From: Drosophila persimilis
Lineage: Eukaryota; Arthropoda; Insecta; Diptera; Drosophilidae
Direction of reading: 5' to 3'
NCBI RefSeq assembly: GCF_003286085.1
Contig: NW_020825354.1
Coordinates: 372,001-436,000 of the forward strand
DNA length: 64,000 nucleotides
Position numbers and translations under genes: made by a program. Below, piece after piece: positions 44,735-55,311 of this stretch (the stretch's first letter is position 1; every line of letters begins with the position of its first letter). The notes beneath the pieces are model-generated. The model made no database searches. It was not told the DNA's origin and worked only from the letters and a program-made list of their open reading frames with translations.

Positions 44735-45470
44735 GTTCCATAAGTGGACGCTCTGCGTACGATCGGCCTGACACCGGCAGATAGCCAGAGAAAACCTGCC
44801 TTCTCTCACAAAAAGTGGCTGCGCATCTTATATGTATTTAGCGAGGAGCATAGGAACTGGACCATGGAAGATTGTAAGAAGTTAATTGGGTCAGATATAC
44901 CAAAATAAACCGTTTTAAGTCTGATCGAAATGAAAACTACTGAAAACAGCTCATGTGGAAAAATCATCAGGTCAAGGAAACAATAAAGCATGGACGAGGA
45001 AGCCTGACGGTGTAGGGCTGCTACACTTGGTGGAACGTTCTCCAATTGGTTAAAATCGAAGAATATTATCTTAGTATTTAGGAACCCATTTTGTCAAATT
45101 TTATAGACAAATGTGTCCAAATGTGTTCCCCACATCCGAGATCACTTTATAGCAAGACGGTAGCCCGACGCACAAGGCTAAATTCGTGAAAAGCCGTCCC
45201 AATAACTCGAGTTTTCACTTAATTCAGTGGCCTGCTCAATAGCCCAGATCTCCATTGAAAATCGATGGGCTATGTTTAGGATCATTGGAAAAGTACGAGT
45301 CTGCACCAAAGGGATTGGGTGAGTCTTTGGGAGCGCGTGAAGTCGGAGTGGCACATGATACCTGGCCAGCACCTACTACATTTAGTCGATAGTATGCCAA
45401 TACTTATTCGGAATATGATAAAAGCTAAGGTCCTTTGGAACAAATATTTTTGAAAAATTACTAAAGTAAA
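44735..45470 (+). mobile_element. Tc1-like transposase relic
   Basis: Scattered frames rebuild the DDE transposase of a Tc1-like element: a SHKKWLRILYVFSEEHRNWT segment, a decayed IWSDQT region, a GRGSLTVWGCY piece, an HKAKFVKSRPNN stretch, LIQWPAQ, and the C-terminal PGQHLLHLVDSMPILIRNM ending NKY. Many stops and frameshifts. TIRs not identified with certainty. Confidence 0.6.
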
Positions 45471-45689
45471 CAAATTTGAAACGTGCAAAAGTGGATACAT
45501 GCTCATTTTTTGAACAAATTAAAATCTCTTAAGGAAAAGGATCTCTTTGAATTGAAATTATTGTCTTTTTTCATTTTCACTAAATTAAAAAATCTTAAAA
45601 AAAAAATCACAAGGATTGATTCATTTTTAAAGATTTTACAGGCGCTTAAAGTGTATCCACATGTGCTCGCCACTGTCCATACGTAAGCG

Positions 45690-45960
45690 GATCCGATGAG
45701 AGAGGGAAACCCATACAGAAGGATCACGACCGCTAGTTATGTTCCGATGTTAATCTTGCAATCCGTTTATCCACTTACTACATAATTAATTATTTGATTC
45801 CAATTGTTAAATATCTGATCTTTTTCTACATTTCCGCTTGCAATTCGTTTGTTCTTTTTGCTCATTAAAGGGGAAGTATTAATACAACTTTTTTTTGTTC
45901 CAGCACTTATAGTCTCTGGGATCTAGGCACTCATCGGGATGGACATAAGAATTTTGTTTA
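45690..45960 (-). mobile_element. DINE-1/ISY-like relic, inverted
   Basis: 'GATGTTAATCTTGCAATCCG' block shared with 10430-10480 and 57490, followed by 'TATAGTCTCTGGGATCTAGG' and 'CACTCATCGGGATGGACATA', the reverse of the family's hypervariable centre. Confidence 0.55.
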
Positions 45961-46289
45961 TTTAAATTGTATGCACTTTTGGGTGGAATAATTCAGTAAA
46001 ATTCATTGTTTAATACATAAACTGTTTAAAAAAAGAAATGCGTGTTTCAAACAATATATTTTAGGCACCTTTGACTTCTGAATATGTAAATAGGTAAATT
46101 ATGCTTAAAAGCCCATCCCGTAATTATGAGTAACTTGGCTTCTGGACCGATTTAAGCTGCCGCAGGTAGGACAGGTATGTATTTTACAAAACAGATACTC
46201 CGAGCTAAATATTATATATTGTAGGATACCTGTGTATCTGATTTATTTTAGATTGCAGATTAAAACAGGCTTTACTTGAAATCAAGGAT

Positions 46290-48240
46290 GGAGAAACTAT
46301 TATTATGTTATGAATTATTATCGGAATGGGGGACAGGTGCTTCAGGTTCATGGCTGGCCCTTACTCCGAGGCGGCTGTGCTTCATGCCCTAGGATAAAGC
46401 GGGCTACGAGCGAACCCTTACCCGTCATAACTGTACACATAATGGTGGAAGTGCGGGTATACTCTCCCCGTGAGGTCGGCTGGAAACGGGTCCTGGTAAA
46501 GTCATGTCTCTGCCATGGATGCCGGCTAATTATAGTCGGCCGGATGGAAGAAAACTTCCTGTGAAATTAAAACAAACCCGAGGGGACACTGGGTCATGAC
46601 CAACCTGACCCTCCTGCACAAAAGCCCCTCCGTGAGCTCATCGCAGACTGCGAGGTCAAGGACATCGGAATAATTATAGGGTGCGAAGCCAATGCACATC
46701 GCTGTCAGCGTTGAAGCACTGTCACTAATGAACGGGGTGAGTACTTTCCAGCTACCTACCGACCGCTAAGATGGTAATTTTAATCCACCTTTAGTGCCAA
46801 TCGTACGGAAGTCATGGACCTTACACTTGCCTCTCACCAGCTACAGAGGAACATAAGATGCTGGAGGAAATTGTATTCTCCTTCCCTCTACCGAGTTCCA
46901 GTTCAATTCCGGAATCTCAAGCGGACCAACTGTAGTCGTTGTTGAGATCACTTGAGCCGTATTCTCCCTGAATCCCCACTAATGAGGAGTTTTACAGAAG
47001 GGCACGACCCGTCTTGGTAAGATATTCACTGACGCCTGCAGGGAGGCGCTCAGTAAATCCTGCGGCGGAGTTGAAAGCCGAGCTGATCTGAGAGGTTTTT
47101 TTTTCAGGCAGAATCTGCTGGCAGGTTCATACCTTATCGGTTGAGCTGAAAGATGATCTGATAGCTATGTTTGTACACATTAAATTATTATTCGAGTTAA
47201 AGAACTATCTCAACGAAATGCAACAGCGTATAGGTATATTTTATAACTTTGCCAATCACTTGTTGGAATGGAATCGAACATCTGTTTTTATATAAAAAAA
47301 GATGTTCCATGAAAAGTCAGTCGGCCAAACTACAACTCAGAACTTAAACCAAACGCGCCCCATGGCCTACAAGACCTACAAGTCTGCAGGCACAGATGGT
47401 ATCATCCCCGCCCAACTGATCCACAAAGAGCACCTAACTGGGAGTCTTCTCCTAAGCCAGGCAACACCTTGCACACTGCTCAAAATGATTCCAGACTCAG
47501 AAGTTTCTCATCCTTCCTTTCAAGACGATGGAACGGCTTTTAGGGCTGCATCTCGGAACAATCATTTCTCCGAATCTTATCACTGATTCCCAGCATGCGT
47601 ATCGGAAGGAAAGATCCACCGAAACGGCCCTACATTCTTTCCCAGATATAAACGGCGCCCTCAACAACATCCTCCCATCCGCCATCACGGAAATGGGGAT
47701 TGATTCCCGGACTGTGAGCCTCATCGATCGGATGCTATAATGCAGGACCGTTAAGACATCACTGGGAAAGTCAACGTCCACCAGGTTTGTCACGAGAGGC
47801 TCACCGTAGTGCGGAGTACTTTCACCCTCCTATGAAACGTAACAGTGAACGAACTGCAGCAGGATATAGAGGGGGTGGCTGCCGCATGGTAGCGCATGCG
47901 GCTGATGCCGGCATTATCTGTTAGATTTCCACGCACGCGATGTAACCCCCATAAAGATGTCGAAATGGGCAGACGAATGCGGGTTAGGTATTAACCCGTC
48001 TTAAACGGAACTGGTGCTCTTCACTAGGAAGTACAAGATTCCGAAACTGACTACCCCCAAAACTCTGTGGAAAAACGCTAGCTTTGAAGAACAATGCCAA
48101 GTATCTTGGCCTGATCGTCGACAAATAGATCGATTGGAAATGGGAATATATGATATGGTACAGAGGGCCACAGTGGCTCTCTATACCTGCAGGAAAACCA
48201 TCAGACTAAAGTGAGGAATGTTCCCGTATATAGTTCGTTG
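46290..48240 (+). mobile_element. LOA/R1-type LINE relic
   Basis: An endonuclease-like part (about 46640-46860, GCEANAHRCQ-like and LHLPLTSYR region) is followed by RT pieces: KSAGTDGIIPAQLIHKEH (47380), MERLLGLHLGTIISPNLI (47528), DSQHAYRKERSTETALHS, LNNILPSAITEMGIDSRTV, ending with a decayed palm and KIPKLTTPKTLW, then YDMVQRATVALYTCRKTI (48160). At least five frameshifts and internal deletions, including the FADD region. The motif arrangement fits the LOA/Bilbo clade described from obscura-group flies; clade assignment is inference. Confidence 0.65.
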
Positions 48241-48870
48241 GCTCTAAACCGCCACCATATGGAGTGGTGGTGGCCAGCCATAGACAAGAAAACTTGTCTT
48301 ATCAAACTCAGCCAAGGTCAACGCGGTCAATATCGTTGGACTCTATGACCGTAAATGACTGGGTTTCTTAATGACACCGCAGAGCAGTTAAATCTTTTCC
48401 TAATATAGGTCTCCGAACACAGGGACATCGATATGAATGATGCTGCGCTGGAATGTTGATTTTGTTCAGAGACACTGGTGGTCAAGTTTGTCTGTTCAGG
48501 GAAAAGGTGACATGTTTAAACTATTACAGGTTTACGCGATGAGATGATAGGTGTTATGTTGCTCCTGTTGTGCACTGGAAGTGACTTGGGGTGGCAGTAT
48601 CATCAAGAAATGTCAAAGTTGTTGTAAAACTGTTCTTCGGTATATCTGCTGTGTAGATCAAATACCCTGTCGGTCCAAGGATGCTAACTTGAGATACACC
48701 AGCTGCAATTGGATGATATTCAAACAGGAAATCTTTGCATTCTACTGCGAAACTTCTTTGAAGTTATTACTTATGATTTTGTGAATTAAGACATCCAACG
48801 GTCGAAAGTTTGCGTGGCATCCAGAAAGAACCCTTGGGCGACAGACATAAAGACGGCAATACTCTCGTCT
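48241..48870. other. LINE 3' flank, nothing else seen
   Basis: Probably the decayed RNase H/3' part of the upstream LINE (a SKVNAVNIVGLY-like piece around 48310) grading into unique AT-rich DNA. No gene supported. Confidence 0.4.
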
Positions 48871-48879
48871 TTTAAATGC

Positions 48880-49130
48880 ATTTTATATCTCAGAGATTAT
48901 GCGGTTTACGTTTTCAATGGTTCCATGTTTTCCGCGAAAGCCAAATTGGTGCATTGGGATGCACTTTTGATGTGTAGGTGTGGCTTGATATGATTCAGGA
49001 GCAGTTTTTCAAATAACTTTGATAGGCACGGCAGAAGACTAATGGGTCTATATGATGATGGCTGGGACTTGTCCTTTCCGGCTTTATAGATCATTTCTTC
49101 CATTGATGAGGATAAACACCCCACTTCATC
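48880..49130 (-). mobile_element. Jockey-type RT fragment, inverted
   Basis: Minus frame contains KAGKDKSQPSSYRPISLLP and LSKLFEKLLLNHIKPHLH, the highly conserved first RT block of jockey-clade LINEs. A GFAENMEPLKT-like end is frameshifted. The element continues for an undetermined distance on either side. Confidence 0.75.
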
Positions 49131-49554
49131 ATGCTGTTGAATATTATGGTGAGAAAATATACTGCACAGCTCGGCAACTCTATGATCATTTTAAGGGATA
49201 CGAAAGCTGTTATTATTGGATTTTGCCGCCAGTGACATTACAGACACTAATGCTTCAACTGAGCTATCTATATCATCTTTACAGTAGATGTTTGGGCAGC
49301 CATCAATATGGGAACTTACGAGTATATAAACACTTCCTGTATTTAAGCCAATCTGTTTTTCTAGAAGTTAGAAAGTGAGGCCGCTTCGAGAAAAGTGAAG
49401 TAGGATTGACGAGTGATACGATGATAAATCTGTTAAGAGAAAAACCAAAAAAGTCGGGTTGCTTCTTTGGATCTGTGGTCGAACCATTTGGGAGATTTTC
49501 ATTTATTGATTTTATTAGTTTCCAATTTTTTTAGAATTGCTTGTTTACATCGGT

Positions 49555-50005
49555 CTTGTTGTTTTCTATTCTTACGCCAACATCAGCCGCTCGCCAGAGT
49601 TCGCACACATTGCACGACGAAGAGTGTGTGAAAGAGTGAGACAGAAAATGAGTAAGCGCGTGGCAGGGCCAATGCAATCAATGCACATTGATTTATTCCT
49701 TCTGGCTATATTCATAATTCGATCGGCACTCTGGTAGATATAGCCATTCTTTATGCCACAGATTTTCGTCCTTTGTGAGGGCGGGGCTCAGAAGAGTCTG
49801 GATACAACATTTCGTTGCTCTAGCCTTTATGCTCTCTGAGAACTCGGCGTCGAAAAAGACGGACAGACAGACATCGACTCGGCTTTTGATGCTGATCAAG
49901 ATATATATATGTTATTTGGTGGGAAACGCACAGAAGGAAATATTACACACATCCACTTTCACCCAAATCTAATATACCCCTATAATCTTCGAGTACCGGG
50001 TACTC
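49555..50005 (-). mobile_element. DINE-1/ISY-like element, inverted
   Basis: One of the longer copies. Reverse order of blocks: 'ACACATTGCACGACGAAGAG', 'GAGTAAGCGCGTGGC', 'CCTTCTGGCTATATTCATAA', 'CACAGATTTTCGTCCTTTGT', 'GACGGACAGACAGACA', 'CATCGACTCGGCTTTTGATG', 'CACATCCACTTTCACC' and ending 'CTTCGAGTACCGGGTA'. Confidence 0.85.
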
Positions 50006-50348
50006 ATACATATGTATGTATTTCCCGAACAATTAGTCTGGTTTGCAGAAAAGCTGATTTTTGCAAGCGCTGGAAATTTTTTTAGGAGATCCTTATATTC
50101 AGACTATCTAAAGCCCTCACAAAATCCATTGACTTTTGCCAACTGATTTCCACTGGTCTCATATGGCTATATACACTACGCAATAGATATAATTTAGCTC
50201 AGATAAATATGAACATGTGTGGGACTTGTAAGGAACCCTTTTTCGACAGTCTGAATTAGCTTGAGCTTGTTCATCAGTCTGTGGGCTGTATGCAATCAAT
50301 TTATAATATTACCTGGGCGACAAGCATTCGTATTTTTATTCGTTACTG

Positions 50349-50501
50349 TTAACTGCTATTTATACCATGGTAGTCAACTTGAATCTTCTCCAAGCGCCGC
50401 TCGCTAGTCAGTTCCGCATAGGGCTGCTCCAGACGTGCCAACGTCGGGACTACTGATAAGGGGCCATTGATCTGGGAGCTTGTCTTGATCCGTCTCACCA
50501 T
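50349..50501 (-). CDS. Small 50-aa ORF
   Basis: ATG 50501 to TAA 50349. Reads MVRRIKTSSQINGPLSVVPT and LARLEQPYAELTSERRLEKI, ending VDYHGINSS. Codons are typical of Drosophila genes (CCC, GTC, CTG, GAG, CGC, AAG). No signal peptide or domain; it may be a fragment of a larger gene left between repeats, since it is flanked by DINE-1 copies. Not recognised. Confidence 0.3.
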   Translation of the reverse strand: MVRRIKTSSQINGPLSVVPTLARLEQPYAELTSERRLEKIQVDYHGINSS

Positions 50502-50639
50502 ATCCGTATTTATATAATATTAGCCACTAGACGGTCAACTAAGTGTTGCGACGATGTGCTGCCTCCGTGATCGATTCCTCTTCATACCTTGAACCTCATC
50601 GGTTTTCTGATCCTTCCTGATCCTGTGCTTCTGCTGCTC

Positions 50640-50960
50640 CTCTATCTCCCTTCCACGCCCCCACAAAGGACGAAAATCTGTGACATCCACAATTTTAAGG
50701 ATACGAGAAAATTAAAAACGTACAATCATAGAGAAAGGCCATATCTACAAGCTAGATTTTCTGAGTCTGCATCAGAACGGATCATTATAATAACCAAAAG
50801 CAACAAATCACTTTGCAGTGGCTACGCAGTGCACACACTCTTTGTCGTTCAATGTTAGCACCGTCTGGCGGAGGAGAGCCGTGCTGAATAAGTATCGGGT
50901 ATAACTTACGGTCGCAGCAGTTCCCACAAATCTAATATACCCCTATACCAATCTTGAATA
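50640..50960 (+). mobile_element. DINE-1/ISY-like element, plus arm
   Basis: 'CACAAAGGACGAAAATCTGT', 'TGACATCCACAATTTTAAGG', 'ATACGAGAAAATTAAAAACG', 'CTTTGCAGTGGCTACGCAGT', 'GCACCGTCTGGCGGAGGAGA', 'AATAAGTATCGGGTATAACT'. Directly abuts an inverted copy. Confidence 0.85.
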
Positions 50961-50965
50961 TCGGT

Positions 50966-51050
50966 TATAACGAGGGGGAACGTTGTGAGTCGCAGCTACG
51001 GCAGATGCAGACAGTATGGCTTCTCGCCGCCAGAGACGCATGAAGTGTAT

Positions 51051-51092
<42 letters not shown>

Positions 51093-51330
51093 CAAAAGCG
51101 CTTGGCGTTGCGTAGCCACTGCAAACTGATTGGTTCTTTCTGGCTATAATAATCCGATCTGATCCAGATTCGGCAGTCCATGGTCTAGATACGATTGTTT
51201 TCTAACGATTCTACGTTTGCAGTTTTCTCGTATCTTCAAAATTGTGGATATCACAGATTTTCATCCTTTGTGGAGGCGGAAGGGGCGGGGCGAAATTTGC
51301 AAAGCCCCTTGTGACGGATACTCTGATATC
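50966..51330 (-). mobile_element. DINE-1/ISY-like element, minus arm
   Basis: 'TTATAACGAGGGGGAACGTT', then reversed blocks 'TTGCGTAGCCACTGCAAACT', 'TTCTTTCTGGCTATAATAAT', 'GATCCAGATTCGGCAGTCC', 'TTTTCTCGTATCTTCAAAAT', 'CACAGATTTTCATCCTTTGT'. Carries an expanded GA tract at 51053-51086. Confidence 0.85.
51053..51086. repeat. (GA)n microsatellite inside a DINE-1 copy
   Basis: About 17 GA repeats at the place where other copies have a short CT/GA tract. Confidence 0.95.
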
Positions 51331-51574
51331 TAGACTCTCATTTGCAGCAACAGACTGTCAAATGCGTCCAACAAAATTTGAGCCAAATCGGACCAGCAGT
51401 ACTTTCTATACATTTTTCTCTCTCCATTTACATATATGTCGATTTTGTTTGCTTTATCTGTCATTATGCCAGGACCAGCTTGCAGATCTTCATCCTGGTT
51501 TCACTCACTGGGTAAAAAATGTTGAATTATTTAGTTACTATAAAACGCACAGTAAACTCAAGAGCTTTACTCAC

Positions 51575-51928
51575 TCAGTATAATCGGTTCGCACTGCACA
51601 CCGAATGGTTAAGTAGAGTGCGAGTGTGAGAAGACTTTCGAGAGACGCATTGAGACTCATCTGCAATTCTGTAGAAGCATACTACTGTTTCGTACTCTTT
51701 TTCCGGGTCGTGATCCGGAATGCGGTCGTTGAGGCCACCGACGGTGGTCATATAATTTCTTGAATTGATTACCCGGAGCGCTCGTTGAACACTTAGAGCT
51801 GCGCCTCGGGCTATTCTCAATGAATTATACGATTCGTTAAATACATACATACATATAGCAGAGTGCAGCACTTTTGATGGCACGTGTAAATCGGATTCTA
51901 CTGGTTGATGAAATACGGGAAAGTACAT
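51575..51928 (-). CDS. Hypothetical 117-aa ORF
   Basis: ATG 51928 to TGA 51575. The middle is protein-like with C/G-ending codons: LRIARGAALSVQRALRVINS, TTVGGLNDRIPDHDPEKEYE, TVVCFYRIADESQC. No signal peptide, membrane segment or domain recognised; the ends look less coding. It lies 800 bases upstream of, and divergent from, the single-VWC gene at 52733. It may be a real intronless gene, an exon, or a gene relic. Confidence 0.35.
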   Translation of the reverse strand: MYFPVFHQPVESDLHVPSKVLHSAICMYVFNESYNSLRIARGAALSVQRALRVINSRNYMTTVGGLNDRIPDHDPEKEYETVVCFYRIADESQCVSRKSSHTRTLLNHSVCSANRLY

Positions 51929-52732
51929 AAAAAGAAAATGAAAAATAAATTAAATAATGCCTCGTGACGCATGTGCTCCAGTTACCCATCATCTGCAATG
52001 GTGATAATGGCGATGGATGGACGGATGGCATGTTAAGCAGGCAAAGACCTCCCGTGCTGTCGTACCGAGAAAAAAATTATAAATATAAACAAATTTTGAA
52101 AATTGAACTTCTAAGAGCTATGTATTTACATACATACTCATTTCTTACGCACATGAAAATTAGCATATTTAGATGTATTTACATTTGTACGTACAATAGG
52201 TACTCACACGCATACACAGGCAAAACGTTAGACGGACACAATCGCAAACATGGATTGGGATGTTTTGCTTTTTTTTATTTTTGTTTTTTGCACATTGCGC
52301 AAAAAAGCAAGAACGACTGTTTTTGTGACCAAGCGATAAGAAGATCATCGTAATATGCGCTTCAGAACCGTAAGGGCGCTGTTCGCGAGTAGTGGCAAGA
52401 GAACAAGTGATGTGTCCAGCACAAATGGATTAAAACAATGGGTTCTAAACCTCGATTAAAGACTTATTTCGATAGGCATCCATATCCTAAAAATAAATAA
52501 TTTGATTCATTAAAAACACACTGTACACACACGAACATTAGCACCCTCAAATACAAATTGGAAATGTGGGAAGAGTGTGATTTTACACACAGACACACTC
52601 TCACGCAGCACGAACACAGCTGTTCGTGCTGTTTAATTTAAAAACGAAGAAAGATATTTGCGCGGAACTCAGTTGTGCGCTAAACTTTGCAATCGTCGGG
52701 CCAGACCAGTTTCACCAGGCTGATCGAGAGAA

Positions 52733-53340
52733 ATGGAATCGTCAGCGCTTACATCTGTTGTCATGCTGGTGCTGCTCGCCATCCTCGCTGGAGGGGAGGC
52801 GGCACTACCGTATCGCTGTAAGAGAATATGCCACGCCTCATTTACCGAACTCACCCAACAATTTGCTTCCTTAGCAGCTTCATCGTATCGCTATAGTCAG
52901 CAGTTCTGCATGGACACACAGACCGGGCGCCAGCTGTATGTTGGTGAGGTTTTCACACGCCTGGAACAATGCATGAGGGTTCAGTGCCTGGGCACTCTGC
53001 AGCTCTGGGAAGACAGGTGAGCATTAAATGCTTTGATATATACTCTAAAATATGTAAACTTTTTTCCCGATTTAGTTGTCTAGTGCCCAGCACCATCAAG
53101 GGCGACTGCAGGTCCATTCCGCCAACAGAGTCTAATCTTGAATACCCCAGGTGCTGTCCGCTGTATGAATGCAAGACATACGAGTCGAGCGCGGAAGGAA
53201 CACTGGAGCAAACAAACACTTACGACCACAATGGCTCGCTGCGCAAGTCACACCTTACCGAAGTGATAGTCATCAACAAAAAGCCGCGATTAGATCCGGA
53301 GGACTCTGCCATGGGAGCCATACGCAGAAACTATGTGTAA
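52733..53340 (+). CDS. Single-VWC secreted protein, second copy
   Basis: Exons 52733..52817, 52875..53016 and 53076..53340 give 163 aa. Signal peptide residues 1-23 (TSVVMLVLLAILAGGEA). The SVWC module follows with eight cysteines: QFC, LEQC, VQC, SC, GDC, the pair PRCC and YEC, then a charged C-terminal extension to about 60 residues (TNTYDHNGSLRKSHL, ending IRRNYV). The 57-nt intron 52818-52874 (GTAAGA..CTTCCTTAG) is frame-neutral; keeping it would add two extra cysteines and break the family's eight-cysteine count, so I removed it. Intron 2 is 59 nt, phase 2. Relative of the Vago-type proteins and of the gene at 16940, but much diverged. Confidence 0.85.
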
Positions 53341-53448
53341 ACTCGGCACCCAAACTTTTTTGCTTGTAATTGATATTGTGATTGTGTGGAATTAGGCCTT
53401 ACTTAGTTGTAGTTTCAGCTGTTGCGTTGTAATTTGATGAAGGAAAAC

Positions 53449-53454
53449 AATAAA
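53449..53454 (+). terminator. Poly(A) signal of the 52733 gene
   Basis: AATAAA 109 bases after the TAA stop of the single-VWC gene. Confidence 0.6.
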
Positions 53455-53859
53455 TAGAAGGAAACATGTATTGTATACACGTGTAGGTTCCCTGGCGCAA
53501 AAGTAATGTTGCGTCGCTCATGAGCGAATGGACAAAAAGAAATATCACTTAAGTGAACTAACTGAACTATTACCTTAACCTTATGACACTGAACTAGCTC
53601 ACTTATCTTAAAGACAGAGATACCCTTACAGGAAAATCAAGCAGTGAGAGCGAAAGTTATTTATTCATTAGTTTGAATTTTAAGTCGATTGTTATTGCTA
53701 ATCTAACCGGCTACGAGTGTTGAAATGCGCATAGTACCACAGTTCTTCGACTTTTAGTTGGGAGACAAATCTGAAGATGATAGCGTATTGTCTCGGCCTA
53801 TGTCTGTCTTTCAAATAAGAGAGCTATACCCCATTTACACTAGGGCTGCGTTATTCTTG

Positions 53860-54310
53860 CGTTCCAGGTGCGTTTCCTCAATTTTCCGAATATTTCTACG
53901 CTTTTCTGCCTATCGTGTTCATAATCCCCACTAACAACAATAAAAAACAGCTTTTTTCCTTTTTCACTAATTTTTGTGATCGGTCTATGCCAGTATAACA
54001 GCAAATAACGTTAATTGTACGCTGTTGTTTGAACGTAAATTTAGCGATTTATGGAATCACTTTGACACTCTAGGCGATCGATGGTCTAGCGATAAGAACA
54101 GAATAAATGATATCTCGTCCAATTTTATGTAATAGCCTCTTTACACAAGGGCTACGTCATTTTTTTCGTTTTAAAAACTCAGTTTTATTTAATACAATAA
54201 TCACAGGGACATAGTGGTAAAAAAAGTTACGTTCTTTTCAAATGCAGGTGCGTCTGAATATTCGACTATTTTTGCGCTTTACAGCACATTTCTGCTCTTA
54301 GAGCAACTGT
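53860..54310. repeat. Two diverged copies of an unknown repeat
   Basis: 53840-53945 and 54130-54325 share an ordered series of words: 'TTTACACTAGGGCTGCGT' versus 'TTTACACAAGGGCTACGT', 'AGGTGCGTTTCC' versus 'AGGTGCGTCTGA', 'TTCTACGCTTTTCTGCC' versus 'TTTTGCGCTTTACAGC', and 'CCACTAACAACAATAAAA' versus 'CCACTAATAACTACAAAA'. This looks like a tandem or adjacent insertion of a short non-coding element. 53455-55311 contains no gene. Confidence 0.5.
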
Positions 54311-54857
54311 CACCACTAATAACTACAAAAATATATCAGATCAGATATAACATTTTGGCGCGTTAATATAGGAAGTTGACAAAAAATATATACGTATTCT
54401 TAAATAGTTATTGTGTGATTTTCAAAATTATAACTTATAATGACTACGGTCCTTTAAAATGTCATTAACATGTAACACTAAAAACAAATAGTTTACGGTT
54501 ATGCTGCTCGTGCCCAGAATATACCAGATTGGCTTTTCCAGTTTGTATCGATAGCCTTTCCAGTATTAATCGGCTTTTTATTTTGCTGATCTGAGTACCC
54601 GTTTTCAATATGCCTGCTGCAAAAATTTCAATCGAACAAAATACAGGCATGCATTCAATTAGAGCTGCTCTTTAAAACGTATTTTCTTCGTGGTGGTCGC
54701 AAGCGGTCACATTTCATTAGCAATAAAATATTGGGGGAGCTACAGCCGAAGCCATTAACCTTGTTCACTTTAAATAAATTTTCTACAGCTGACTGAGCAG
54801 TGTAACCGTAGAGCATGCTCACCTGGTCACACTCTACTGCTAACTAAATATGACACC

Positions 54858-54911
54858 ATGATGAAATTATACATATAATACATGTAAATTATACATGTAT
54901 AATTTCATCAT
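54858..54911. repeat. Perfect 17-bp inverted repeat (hairpin)
   Basis: ATGATGAAATTATACAT at 54858-54874 is mirrored exactly by ATGTATAATTTCATCAT at 54895-54911, with a 20-base spacer that itself contains a TACATGTA. It can fold into a long AT-rich stem. Confidence 0.9.
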
Positions 54912-55311
54912 TCATTCTTATTTTGCTCGCGTACACTTTTTTCGGATCTGAGTACTAGGATTTAAAAACAACTAATTGATACAATATAAACAAATAGAAT
55001 CGATAGAATATTATCGGTGTTAAAGCATATTTTAATATAAAAAATTATAAAAAATATACAAATTTCGAGAAAAAACTATAATATCGCAGAATATATCGAA
55101 ACATATTCCGATGTTTTGAACGATTTTTTCGGTAGAAACGAATGCAGAACAATAAAAACAATACAAAAGTGCAGTGAGGTTAATCTATTCAAGGATAGGA
55201 CACGAAACAATACAACACAAAACTCTGCACCAGACAACGAGAACTATACACTAAGACAACAAAAAAAGTTATTGCACAGTCAAGGCACGCGAATTTCATC
55301 ACAATAGCATA

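Noticed and set aside
52733..53016. Reading the single-VWC gene first exon as continuous
   Set aside because: It gives ten cysteines and includes a stretch with GTAAGA and CTTCCTTAG borders; removing 57 nt restores the eight-cysteine family pattern.
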